Origin: Iris pallida
Taxonomy: Eukaryota; Streptophyta; Magnoliopsida; Asparagales; Iridaceae
Reading direction: 5' to 3'
Length of the DNA stretch: 64,000 nt
Assembly: GCA_029216955.1 (NCBI GenBank)
Contig: JANAVB010029819.1
Coordinates: forward strand, 31,688,759-31,752,758
Positions 11,227 through 22,116 of the stretch are shown here, piece by piece. The position numbers and the translations under genes are program-made. Position 1 is the first letter of the stretch. Each line of letters begins with the position of its first letter. The notes below the pieces were generated by a model. That model made no database searches. It was given only the letters and a program-made list of their open reading frames with translations, and had not been told where the DNA came from.

Positions 11227-12584
11227 AAAGGGACCTAGAAGCATGTAGTCTTGCATTGTAGCTATTTTCTTTGATATTGTAGACTTGGTTGTGACATGTG
11301 GATACTTTAAATAGGTTTATATCACTCCAGTTCAGTTATACATCCTCATCAGCAGCTCGGATTGTCAGGCGAGTACATTCTCTGAAAGTTCTTTCATTTA
11401 CTTGTCGAATTCTATATTTCAGTTTTAGTCAATTCTATTTGATTCTCGGTTACAAACACGAATTGATATTTTTCTGGAATCCATGTATATGACACACATA
11501 CCTTACTTGTCTAGCCTCTATTACAAGAATCATTACAAGAATTACCTACAAGCACCTTCATGTTCTAGCTAGATTTATTCTCGATTTACGTGTCGTGTTA
11601 TGGATTCACTCATATTTGTCGGGCGGGAAAATACTTGAGTAGACATGTAAACATTCCTAAATACTCGAACCACCTCCCTGTGAATTATACAAGAATGATA
11701 GCCGTCCCACACTTGGCCAGTATGTGATGTGCCGGATTACCCCTAGCCGTTTAGATGTCGATCTGAGAATTTTAAAACACACTGTGAGTATTGTCTAGAA
11801 TATTTACTAGAATCACCACAAGAATCTTTACTAGAATCATCACAAGAACCATTACAAGAATCACCCTACTTGGATCATTGAATGGAATCACACTTGACAT
11901 ATATTGTATCACTGGACTCATATCACATTATTCTAGTTCAGCTAGCTTTTATTTATAGTCTTCATTGACATGATATTCCATTTCACAACTTTTACTTTCC
12001 TTGTTCTCTTACTATAGTTTTACATCTTAAACTGTCTCGAATTCCCATGCTTCATCAATAAAATTGTCTATAATTGTTTTATAGTTTTCATCATTTACTT
12101 GGATTTACTTGATGAGATGTATTCGTTCCTGTCCTGATTGGACCTGTTAAAATATTACAGATGTTAGCCATGAGGATGTATGCCCTACTCACTATGGATC
12201 TGGAGAGGGATTATCTACCTTTGGCCCCGACTCTCAGGAGTGATCGAGAGACTAGTTTAGTAGACTATTTTAGATTTCTCTACTGGAACTTGAATTGTAA
12301 TAATTTACGAGTTGTCTTATTTAGAGTTATTATCTTTTAGTAGTTTTTATTGTTTTCTTTTAGTTATAGAATTCTGTGACATCCTATCGTGCTTAGACTG
12401 TGATTGTGTTATATTATTTCTGTACTTGCCCTCCGTTCGGAGTTGAGTTTTAAGACAAGTACATTATACAATTGTGTGAGTTGGTTTAGATAGTGACCTA
12501 GAACAGCATTCTACCACCGATTCTGCGGCATAGGCTGTGCGTGGTTATGTACTTGTACTATTACACTGGGTGCGGGTCGTGACA

Positions 12585-12943
12585 TAACGTCACTGGCATA
12601 CCCGATTCTAGCACTGATGCAAATTAGCATACTTGCTTCCTTATGGATTCGTATTAGTTAGTAGTTATAATTATAAAGTTTAGTTTATTTATTTTATTTT
12701 TTGCTACCGGGTTTTTTCTCGAGACTTTCTGAGTTTTAGTGGATTATTTGATAATTTTAATTATATTAAGACTATTGGATATTATTTTGGTGATTATTGC
12801 TGGCTTAGTTGTGGGTGATATATGTGCTTGTTGTGCTTACTATAGACCATTGTTATCATAGACATTATACTACATCTGATGTTGCGGCGTAGGCTGGACT
12901 TGGCCACGAATTCGTATCCTAAAAGTAGGAGCGGGTCATGACA
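12585..12943 (+). repeat. LTR-X 3' tail, copy 1
   Basis: This direct repeat of 14365-14716 shares GATTCT-GCACTG-TGCAAATTAGCAT, GCTACCGGGTTT and the GCGTAGGCTGGACTTGG tail, and ends in GCGGGTCATGACA at 12943. Element 1 ends at 12584 immediately to the left, so element 1 was probably inserted into this LTR. No coding sequence is present. Confidence 0.6.
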
Positions 12944-14041
12944 GATACCGTGCCACTGTGATCTTATTTATTTTCGGTTATACATGGACTTGTATGTTAG
13001 GATAAAATGTGCTAAGAGAACATCCAAGTGTGACTTGGGTGCCGTCGATGATGCCATCGATGATATATAGTGGATGTGTATGACCTAGTATGCTTGTAGA
13101 CTTTCTTATGATGAAGCTATTCTTCAATAATTTCTATGACTTAGACACGACTCATGATACGACACCTAGAGTGAGTGTTTCATTGGTATTAGCACGAACC
13201 CTGTACTTGGCCCGTGCAAGGGGTTCGTGTGATGGATTATATATGACTAGTTGTGTTAGTTAGAGGACTTGCATGTGAGATACGAGTCGTGTGGGTGATG
13301 GACATGATCTTGTACTACTCCTGGCCAGGGAAGACTATTAGTAGGCATACAGGATTATCCTATCCTTAGCCTCACTTTTGCCTTGGTATAGGCTATACTA
13401 GTAGATATTCCATTATCATCTACGGACTAGTCTTCGGATTGGACGGAAGTATGCTAGTATATTCATGATTTTAGTTGACGCTAATATCACTCCTTACCTA
13501 CCTGTGCGATTCCAAAGTAGCCTTCAAGTGCGTTACACTTGTTAGTTATGTTCATGTTCATGTATATTTCTTTTACTGTTCGTGTTGTGGCTAGTTATTG
13601 TATCTTGTTACATCCTTCTGAGGACCTGGTGATCTCTTCAGGTGTTTGATGGACTTCAGGAGTATAGTTATTGTGGTGTGTTATAGCTGGATTCAGGTAT
13701 TAATGGTATTATTATTTTATTTTTTCTTTCCTGTCATTTATATTCTCTTCATTTTTCTGCCATAATTTCTATGCTGTTATAGCCTAGTTTTACGAGATTA
13801 CCCTTTTTCTCTATCTCGATCGAACTACAGTAATATTGGCGGCCGACTCTATTACACTTATTTATTTCTTGATATTTATACATTAACGTGGATTAAGATA
13901 TAGTTCAGTTAGCATATGTTAATTTACTTTACAACATACTACGATTATGATAAATCCATTAAATTAGGATACTTATTCCAGTTGTACAGCTGGCATGCTC
14001 ATGCCTTGGATTTCTATATATTTTGGAACTGGGGCATGACA
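12944..14041 (+). repeat. LTR fragment (LTR-Y type), non-coding
   Basis: There is no gene here. The stretch resembles the 3' part of the LTR at 29626-32390: CTGAGGACCTGGTGATCTCTTCAGG near 13619 parallels a block near 31950, and TTTTGGAACTGGGGCATGACA near 14021-14041 parallels the LTR end TTTTGGGACTGGAGCGTTACA at 32370-32390. It is probably a truncated LTR of a related family. The left boundary is the LTR-X end at 12943. Confidence 0.4.
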
Positions 14042-14716
14042 TATATCCCAGGCCATCTACATGCTTGCAAAAGGTTAGTATTTCTAAACACACAGTACAC
14101 GTGATTTCTTGTTGCTTATCGTTCAATTATTCTTCTTCTATCAAGTGTACTTTTATATTGTTATCTTATTATAATTATACTTTTCTTATCGTATTGTGTC
14201 ATGCCTAGTTTATCTTTTCTTTTACTGTTGTTCCTTCATGCTTGTATATTATATTATTTAATGTAGTATTATGGTAAACTTGTTCCAATCCTGACTGGAT
14301 AACAATTTTTCAGCTTTAGACGACGTCATATGTCCTGAGGTCTAGGTGTGTATGTTGGCGGCACTGGCGTTACCGACGTACCAGATTCTGGCACTGGTGC
14401 AAATTAGCATTTTTTTTCTTATGCTTTTCCATTAGTTAGTGGTCATAGTTTTAAATTCTAGTTTATCAATTGTACTTTCCTGCTACCGGGTTTATTTTCG
14501 AGACTATCTGAGTTGTACTGAATTATTTTGACAGTTTTTTTAGTTTATTTTTTAGACTATTGGACATTATCCTTGATGGTTTAGCTATGGATGTTATGTG
14601 CATATTGTTTTTGTCATGGACCATTTTATCATAGATGACATATTACCGTCGATGCTGCGGCGGAGACTAGACTTAGCTAGTTACACGTATCCCAAAAGTG
14701 GTAGTGGGTCATGACA
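14042..14716 (+). repeat. LTR-X 3' part, copy 2
   Basis: From about 14365 this matches copy 1 (12585-12943) and ends in GTGGGTCATGACA at 14716. Upstream it has ATCCTGACTGGATAAC and TTTTTCAG (near 14293), a motif pair also found in LTR-Z (near 19668) and element 1 (near 50 and 12130). It abuts a minus-strand gag fragment, so the LTR end probably marks an insertion into that gag. Confidence 0.55.
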
Positions 14717-14914
14717 GTTCCTTCCAAACGTTGAACTCAGGAAGTCACAGTTCTTGAATTCCAAGAACTTAAAGCTTGATTTCTTCCGTGTTAGTGTTTC
14801 AGGTCTATCTACCTTCACCGCTACGGTATCGGTCCCTTTCTCCTGTATTGTAGCTACTACAGATACATTGTTGTCAGCCGTCAGCATAGTGACAATCTGA
14901 GTCAAATTGTCCAC
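14717..14914 (-). pseudogene. gag: Ty3/gypsy gag N-terminal fragment
   Basis: The frame read from 14914 gives NLTQIVTM, then a linker and KKSSFKFLEFKNCD. The same layout (NLTQIITTR then KKSSFKFSKFKSCDPPEFNG) occurs in the gag at 34255-35718, so this is the N-terminal part of a related gag. Gag forms the virus-like particle of the retrotransposon. It is cut off on the C-terminal side at 14716 by the end of LTR-X, leaving about 60 codons. Upstream on the same strand lies an LTR fragment starting at 16007 that may be its own 5' LTR. Confidence 0.65.
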
Positions 14915-14989
14915 TAGCTTTTGCTAACCGGTTGATCTTGGAACTGGTATTAAAGTTTCTCCAGAGTCAAACTGTCCACTTGTCTTAGT

Positions 14990-16007
14990 TTTGAAAAATA
15001 AGAACAAAGAGTTTATTGAGGCATTTCTTCAAACACTTGCATACACACTCCGATACGTATTCGATACGCATATCAAATGGACACCAATTCCTTCCAAACT
15101 TGGTCTACAGCTATGGGACACCTAAATGAATGCAACTTTGGAAAGAAATCAAAAATTTGAATGAGTTTGATAGGTTTTACCTATTGAGAGTGAATCTCAA
15201 TGAAAAGCTTAATGAATGAGGGTCCTTCCCCAATTTACAATGATCCCAACCTCCAAATCCTTGCTAGCTACCCACCAATGTTATCCTCTACTGTAGGGGA
15301 ATCCAATGCAAAAGACTAGGCTCAATTTGGAGAAGAAATGAAAAATTGGGGGGTGATTTGGGTAAGAACGCTAAACTAGGGTTTGTAGGTTTAATGAAAG
15401 GAGGTAAGGGGTCTAACATGTTGTTTATATAGGCAAGGGGCTGCCCCTTGGCTACCAAGGATCATTTCTAGGGTTAGGGTTTAGTTTCATAGGGTTTAAA
15501 CGTCTCTAGCTAGTGTAATTTTAGCCTTTCTAGTAAAGGCCTATAGGAAATATCTAACCTTTAACAAATATCCCCTTCCTAATTAATATCTAGATATTCC
15601 TAACCTTGTCATGTAATGGAAGCTTCTATTCTAATATCTAGGCTATGACTAACATGTAGATTAGGGAAATTCTAGGTTAAGGCCTAATATCTTAATTAGC
15701 ACATTACCTATTAATCAAAATCCTAAATAATTCAAAAGTCACAAAATGACCAAAATATCCTTATGCTAAAAAGTTGTAATTAGTCATTCTAATCACATGG
15801 TTAGGTCCCCATGGTCTTGGTTAGTCTCTAGGCTAAGTAGGTCTAAGGTTACACTAGCAAAACATTAAAATCACAAAGCACCAATTTAAATAGTATTAAA
15901 TAAACTAAAATTTACCAAAATTATTAACATGAATTAAATCCTATTATTTAATAATCTATTTTAAAACAGTTTAAAATTACTCTCATTTTAGAAAAGTGGT
16001 TGTTACA
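14990..16007 (-). repeat. Minus-strand LTR fragment, start at 16007
   Basis: On the minus strand this begins TGTAACAACCAC at 16007 and resembles the start of the element 1 LTR: a GCTAGTGTAACCTTAG-like block and a GAGACTAACCA block occur in the same order as near 2190-2240. It runs towards the gag fragment and is probably the truncated 5' LTR of that element. The lower boundary is uncertain. No coding sequence was seen. Confidence 0.5.
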
Positions 16008-16016
16008 TTAATTACT

Positions 16017-16875
16017 GGGCAAAGTGCAAAAAACCCCTCGTTAAATTCTCGCTTTTTGCACTAAAAAACCCCATGCTCTTAACATTTCTAAAAGTATGAA
16101 ATATGCTCATTTGTCCCATTTTCGTTAACTGGTGTTATGTGGGGTATGTTATAACCATTTTACCCCTCTCTCACTCTCCCCCCTCTTTCTCTCCGGTAGT
16201 GCAGGGAGGAGGAGAAGGGGGGCGGGGAGGAGGAGGAGGAGGGGGATAGCCGGCGTGGAAGAATAGGGGGCAGGAATGAAGGGGGCAGGGAGGAGGGGGC
16301 TGGCCTGGGAAGGAGGAGGAGACTGGCGGGCAGGAGGAGGAAGGAGGCTGTGAGGAGGGGGGTTGGCCTGCGGTGAGTTGGAGGGGGCGGTGAGGAGGAG
16401 GCCGACGGGGAGGATGGGAAGGACGGGGGCTGGCCGGCGGGGAGGAGGGAGGGGGCGGAAAGGAGGAGGGCTGGCCTGGGGATGAGGAGGAGGCTGGCGG
16501 GGAGGAGGAGGGAGGGGACGGTGAGAAGGGGGCAAGCCTACGGTGAGGAGGAGGAGGCCGACGGAAAGGAGGGGGGCTGCCGGCGGTAACGAGGAGGGGG
16601 TGCGGGGAGGAGGGGGCTGGCCGGAAGGGGGAGGCGGCTGGCCGGCGGTAGGGGAGGTTAGGAAAGCGGGGAGGCTGGTAGGGTAGGGTGGGTAGTTTAG
16701 GTATTTTCTATTTTTTCTTATAAAAAATGGACTTAACGACCATTTCCAACGGTCAACAAAAGGTAGGGGCTTTTGCTCGCGCGGGAAATCTAAGGAGGGG
16801 CAAACTGCTAAAATTTTCTAATTGGTCTTTCTTCGCAAAAGGCGTAGATCTAACAAGATTTTTTGTAATTTACCC
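16017..16875. mobile_element. Non-autonomous Mutator-like element
   Basis: The ends form an imperfect terminal inverted repeat: GGGCAAAGTGCAAAAAAC on the left and GGGTAAATTACAAAAAAT on the right, reversed (14 of 18 match). The flanks are TTAATTACT (16008-16016) and TTAATTATT (16876-16884), a 9-bp target duplication with one mismatch. Nine-base duplications and GGG(C/T)AAA-type ends are typical of plant Mutator-like elements. The 859-bp body has no transposase. Its core is a G-rich degenerate minisatellite (about 16200-16690). It inserted at the very edge of the minus-strand LTR. Confidence 0.75.
16195..16690 (+). repeat. G-rich degenerate minisatellite inside the MULE
   Basis: About 500 bases are built from variants of GGAGGAGG, GGCTGGC(C/G)GG and GGGGGCGG, with almost no pyrimidine runs on the plus strand. 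The many GGG and GGGG runs give strong G-quadruplex potential. The reverse strand reads as a proline-rich frame (16149-16535), best explained as a by-product of composition, not a gene. Confidence 0.7.
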
Positions 16876-17032
16876 TTAATTATTAGATAAAGGCTTACTA
16901 AATTGTTTTAGTTATATGAAATATATTTGATCATATAAATTTAATTTATTATTCTAATCAAAATAGATTTGATTAAACAATTATTTTATAATATAAAATA
17001 TGTGATTTAAATTATTACGATGATATTTTAGT

Positions 17033-17067
<35 letters not shown>

Positions 17068-17283
17068 CATGATTTGATATTATCAAATATTTATAAATTA
17101 GTATTGAGTTTAATTAATTAATGGATTATGATTTAGATTAATCTTGATTTATTGGTTTATTGATTATAGAATAGTTGTGAAGATAATTTTCACAACTTCT
17201 TAATAAAAACTACTAGAATATTATATAGTTAATTAGAATGATTTATAGGAACCGAAAGTAGGGTCTTTAATTAACCAAAGCCT

Positions 17284-17316
17284 AAGATTTATATATAGGT
17301 AAGTCTATATAGGAAG
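17284..17316 (+). promoter_or_regulatory. Candidate LTR-Z TATA region
   Basis: TTTATATATAGG and then CTATATAGGAAGC lie just upstream of a pyrimidine-rich leader that turns GC-rich by 17390. The position suggests the U3/R promoter of the LTR. The call rests on position and TATA match only. Confidence 0.35.
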
Positions 17317-17389
17317 CCTGCACAAAAATCCTTCTCATTTATACTCAACTTCCTCTTTATACATCCTTCTTCCATCATCTTCAAGCCAC

Positions 17390-18300
17390 CATAGTAGCCG
17401 GCAGCATATCCATCAAATTTTGCAGTATCGCGCCACTGCTACCTTCTTCCAAGCCCTGTTCGTCCTCCCCCTCGAGAGCCCACCATGTCCACGACCACAA
17501 ATAACCACCACATTGATCCCATCTCCCTTCCGATCATTGCCATCGACACTACCTAATTTGTGTCTAGCTGTGTGTCCATAACCACCCAATCCGTGTCCGG
17601 AACCGTGTATCCGTATCCATCCCATCTTATACCAATATATTACATACCCAATTCGTGTTCGACACACCCGACACGAATAGCAAGCATCCAAAACACCACT
17701 ACTTCCTGGCTACCAAGCCCAGCCCCGCCTACCGCTGACAGCCACCACCGATAACCAACCCTCCGGCCTTTATTCCCTAACCATCACCCACGCCACCACC
17801 TCTACAGAATCGCCCATCCACCACCACCATAACCACGGTCACCGTCGACAACCAAGGCCAAGAACTCCGCCATCATCACATACCACCACCACCACTTACC
17901 TCTGCAGCGACCACGTCTCCCAAGCCCTCGCCAACCTTCGCATCTTCCCACAGACGAACCTTTACCGCCGCCATCATGCCGACGTCGTTCTCCAGTGCCG
18001 CCCTCAGTCAATCGTCGCCGTGCCTCTACAGCCCTGTCCAATACAGTCGACCACCGTGCTCGTTCCGGAGACGAGTCTCTATTTAGCTACGATCGAGGTC
18101 GCCTTCAACCCTTGGAGACCGCAGATCTGCGCTGAGCAGCAACCCCGACCGTCGCTGCCTCCACGACACGTCACCGCCCTCCTCTCGTGGCAGTGCCGAC
18201 CGCCTCGTGATGAACCGCGGCCCAGATCCGCCCGTGCGAGCCTCCGTGGCCGCTCCATCCAGCGTGTTGCGAGTGCCGCCTCCCAAAATCTTGGTGAGGT
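17390..18300 (+). other. GC-rich leader-like stretch in LTR-Z
   Basis: This is a C-rich stretch with many CCACCACC runs and several short open frames on both strands. None resembles a known protein. It ends near CTTGGTGAGGTTTTC, which could be a splice donor. Comparable GC-rich blocks occur in the other long LTRs (2940-3620; 30050-30170; 41000-41230), so it is probably LTR leader, not a host exon. Confidence 0.4.
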
Positions 18301-19314
18301 TTTCTTTCTTTCTCTCTCCATATCTCTTTTCCCTCTTTTCTATAAGTAACAACACAATCTTGTGGTCCCCCTCCTCTATTATAAAGAGGACAACAGCCTC
18401 TTTTACTTCTTTCCATAGAGATGAGTGTTTGTTTCTTTGGAAACATTAAACTAGGGAGAGGGATAAGTAATACTACTGTATTTGATGTACTTGATTATAG
18501 CAGCCTTAGGAAACAAAAGTAATTTTAATACTTTGATATTGTTACATATTAGTAATGTATTAGTAAACGCATACATTATTATATATATGATTCTTGTTAT
18601 GTTTTATATCATTAGTACTATTTTGGTTATTTTCAAATATAAATATATATTAAATAATATTTTCCTAATGTTTTGGTAAACAAAAAATTGCATTTAAGTA
18701 TATTGCTATATTATTTTTCAGTATTTTAAAATATTATTTTACCCAATATTATTAATAGTCTTCTATTTCTGGATATAATAGAGATATATATTTTCTAAAA
18801 GGAAAAGATTTATATAAAATCTAAATGATATTATATAAGCTTTATTATACTTTTATGTAAATATCATTATAAAGGTATAAATAGTTTATATAAATATTTT
18901 CTAAATAATATTTGGTTAAATGTAATTACTAGATTTTATTCTAAATTCCTATATAGCTATAAATATTTTCCTAATATATAAATATATTTTTGATTATGAG
19001 ATACAATATTAATCCAATTCCTTTTATTAAAGATAGTCATTTTGATCGCGACTAATCATATTCCCTATCTCTTTGCGAAATTCGAATTTCTTCGTGCCTA
19101 ACCCAGCAAATGGATTGTGCTGAACGCAACGAGATTATCGGTTTTACCAGCTAAGGATCCCAGGCGAGTACATTCTGTTGTTTGTTTTCGATATTGATTA
19201 TTACTATATTTCACTGTTGGTCTTTCTTTATGTGATTTTTATCTCTTTTATGTTTTGTCATATTTTGTCGTATCGGGAATGAGAAGTACCAAGGATATGT
19301 GATCTAACCTTATA

Positions 19315-19465
19315 CGGTGTAGACATCATAGACAGTGATTTATTATCGCAATGTAGATATCGTAGACAGTGTTATTTTATTACAAATTAGACATCGGAGA
19401 CAGTTTTATTTTATTGTAAAGTACACATCGTAGATATTGTTTAGACATCGTAGACATTTTGATGT
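19315..19465 (+). repeat. Degenerate TAGACATCGTAGACAGT repeats
   Basis: About five copies of a TAGACATCGTAGACAGT-like unit are separated by TTATTTTATT spacers of variable length. The block lies within LTR-Z. No function is implied. Confidence 0.6.
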
Positions 19466-19986
19466 TAGTGTCCCTAGACCGTTCACATATCAAAGGTACT
19501 TTAGTCACCGAGAAAGTATTTTCTTTGTTTATTTCATTTACTGTCCAATTTCTGTCTAGTTTTCTTATGTCTTTTCCTATTTTTTTAAATCATATATATA
19601 ATGGCTAACCTCTGCTTTATAGTCGTTTTCATATATTGGAACTACATTCAATGAATTTTACTCGTCCATCCTGACTGAGTAAGCCAACATTTTTCAGGTT
19701 AGCGGCGACCACGCTTAGCATTGGAAAGACAGGTGTACTTGCAGGCCAAACCTAGAGACTAGTTAGATAGTTGAGTATTTGTTCAGTTGTTCTTTATAAA
19801 TTGTGAGACATTGTACCTTGTATCAAATGTAAATCCTTGAATATTGTAATTTAATTTAGTTATTGTGAATGTGCATTATTTGTGATTTTTAGCATTGTTG
19901 CTTAACAGCGTTCTACTGTCGACACTGCGGCGTAGGCTGACTTGGACACGCACTTGTACCCCGAAAAGTGGGTACGGGTCATGACA

Positions 19987-21735
19987 CCATGTATAGAATC
20001 TAGCAAGTCAATTCAAACAAAACATATCTATAAACATGAACAATAAATAATCTAGTAAATTAATACAAAGTTAATACCATGAATACTCATATAAACCTCT
20101 CATCATGAATGTGTCGGTGTCCTGTAGTCAATCGTGTCAATGAACATGACATAATGCACACAATACCTAATGTCGATAGACACTGTCAATAATTAGACAT
20201 CGGCTACCGATTCAAATTTGGATGCTAAATATCGACTAAATCCTACGTCATGATAAACTAAAATAGAAACAACAGTAAAGGAACGAAATAATCTATAGCG
20301 ATGGCAAGGTACACTTGCCTGCAGCTTCTAGCTGAGAAAACGACGATCTGGCTCAAATATACTTGATACCTCTCTCACGTGCACCTGTAATAAATATTCT
20401 ATAATTTGTAACACATTAATAACTTACCATATACGGTCTTACCATGTATAGACCATAATAATATCTATATTCCCAAAACTAGTCATAATGACATAAAATA
20501 CCACTTTTAATTCTATAAATTATGTATAAATATTCTATAAATAATAATTAATATATTTATTATGGAATAACATGTATACAAGTCGTGTATTGATTATACA
20601 CCAATATGTAGGAACGTTGAGCACCTTTGGAGGGTGGTGAATAGAGTGCGTGTATGCAGTAGAAAGATATCACCAAAAAAAATTATATAAGCAGTATCAC
20701 AGGTATGAAATACTGGGCCGATGATATCAAACTATAAGAATTGAAATGCTAAAGTAAAGATCATCAGAAAACTAAACTCATGACATAACTATGTATACTG
20801 GTATCCCTCTGAGAGAACTAGTACAATCTCAAGTACTCTTGTTCGATGTTAATCCACTATGGCACAAGATCTAACTGAGCGCTTGCAGCTCCTTATAACA
20901 CAAGTTTTCGTCCGAAGGACTCGCAACTTCAACTGAGACAAACTATAAAAACTTGAACATTTTTATAAAGCCTTCTTTATAACTCGAACCAAACTCTAGA
21001 TTGAATTGAAAAGTCACTTGGCTTGGATAGGAGTCGTTAAGGCTATATATAAAAACGAATAGCTCTAGAATGCTTTTAAATAGAGAAAGAAGAGAAGAGT
21101 GAATGAATGATTTGGAATGAGAAGTTCTTCTCTATTTATAGTATTTTTGGGGGCAGAACTTGGCATGAGTTTGGGTCCACAATTTTCATATTTTGAAAAG
21201 TGGTTAGAGATATTCAGGAAGACCAAAATAGTCTGGAACTAACCTGACTGAACTCGGGGTGAATTCGGGCCAAACTCGGCTTGAGTTCTATCATAAATAT
21301 ATGCTCATTTTTTTTGGGCTTTTTGTATTGGTATTGGATATGGAATACGGTATAGGCTTTGTATAGAATGTGGGTTAGATAAGTAGGCTTATTTTGGACA
21401 GTAGAGTTCAGTAGAAAGGCAATTGCCAATCCGAAGTAGACGTAGTCAAAAAGTATCCAAAGCCCAAAGACGCTCATCAACTATAATCATCACCAGTGTT
21501 AGTAGAACGACTGGGATAAGTATAGGCTGCAGAAGGGTCGAAGTAGTGTTGAGCCTAGCAATCCTCGAATCTGGGTCCGATAAAGTCTGGATGACAAAGT
21601 ATCGGAGTGGGACCAGAGGGATAATGAGTCAGTCTCCACTGAAGATCAGCGATACTGTTCCGTAGAGTCTGGAACTAGTATAAGACGATAGTCCGTGTCT
21701 TGCTGACAGATGCGCGCTGCTGATAACACTCATCG
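19987..21735. other. Repeat-derived, unassigned
   Basis: No gene was recognised. Near 20313-20330 the minus strand reads GCAGGCAAGTGTACC, similar to the GCAGGCGAGTACATTCT motif of the long LTRs, so part of 19987-20600 may be a minus-strand LTR. From about 20610 a different AT-rich sequence starts that I cannot place. The stretch 21214-21735 leads into the minus-strand ORF fragment and may be its 3' region. Confidence 0.3.
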
Positions 21736-22113
21736 TCAAGAGTGCAACGAGCCAAAAATCGCTCGCTCTAGAGGGTCATCAGCTGGTGCATGCTGAGGAG
21801 CTTGGGTAGCAGGTGGAATACCTCCGGCTCCAACTACAGGAGGGATAGGAGGAGGAAACCTACTAGACCTATGAAGTTCATATGGAGTACCATCAATGGG
21901 ATACGGATCCAAAGGAATGTTGAATCTATGAAATATAATAGGTACAACCATAGGATAAATGAGGTTTCGACCGGCCTTTCTGCAGTTGTATATAGCCGTC
22001 ATCATGGTTTTGGAAAGACTAAACGGAATCCCAAAATAAATGTATTACATGGCGAATAGTTCCAAATACGTGATCTCAAAGGTAGATCTCGTTTTGGGCA
22101 AGATGGATACCAT
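21736..22113 (-). pseudogene. Plant transposon-type ORF, C-terminal half
   Basis: On the minus strand this continues the ORF at 27907-28512 after removal of the CACTA element and one AAT copy; both halves are in the same frame. It reads through TYLELFAM, a stop near 22057, then MMTAIYNCRKAGRNLIYPMV and a proline-rich tail ending at 21736. The pattern (small helical segments, then an initiating A-I-Y, then L-I-Y-P) resembles the 'putative plant transposon protein' domain (PF20167-like), whose biochemical role is unknown. At least two in-frame stops make it non-functional even without the insertion. Confidence 0.45.
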
Positions 22114-22116
22114 AAT
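22114..22116. other. CACTA target-site duplication (left)
   Basis: AAT immediately precedes the CACTA terminus. The same three bases follow the other terminus at 27904-27906. Three-base duplications are diagnostic for the CACTA superfamily. Confidence 0.8.

Larger units (their letters stand above)
1881..12584 (+). repeat. 3' LTR of element 1, interrupted by LINE A
   Basis: The LTR starts with TGTAACCACC just after the polypurine tract and ends with GTCGTGACA at 12584. Its last 517 bases match the 5' LTR tail at 1-519. Without LINE A and its (TA)n flanks the LTR is about 4.2 kb. It holds a GC-rich leader-like part (about 2940-3620, with a (CG)n run near 3338-3352), a TTGAC-box cluster (11039-11226), a CAGGCGAGTACATTCT motif near 11366 and the shared tail module at 12508-12584. 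No protein is encoded by the LTR itself. Confidence 0.75.
16885..19986 (+). repeat. LTR-Z (long LTR), ends at 19986
   Basis: The end is fixed by the shared tail module and GTACGGGTCATGACA at 19986. Reading left to right there is an AT-rich part, a candidate TATA box near 17307, a GC-rich leader (about 17390-18300), an AT-rich middle, CCCAGGCGAGTACATTCTG near 19150, a TAGACATCG repeat block and the CATCCTGACTG / TTTTTCAG motif pair near 19668-19698. This order resembles element 1's LTR. The 5' end was not found; it may lie at the MULE or beyond it. No protein-coding gene is apparent. Confidence 0.5.

Noticed and set aside
16149..16535. 128-codon proline-rich ORF on the minus strand
   Set aside because: It is the reverse reading of the G-rich minisatellite in the Mutator-like element; composition explains it and no domain is present.
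17802..18355. Overlapping ORFs in the GC-rich part of LTR-Z
   Set aside because: Several frames are open on both strands, as expected from GC-rich sequence; none shows a recognisable protein.
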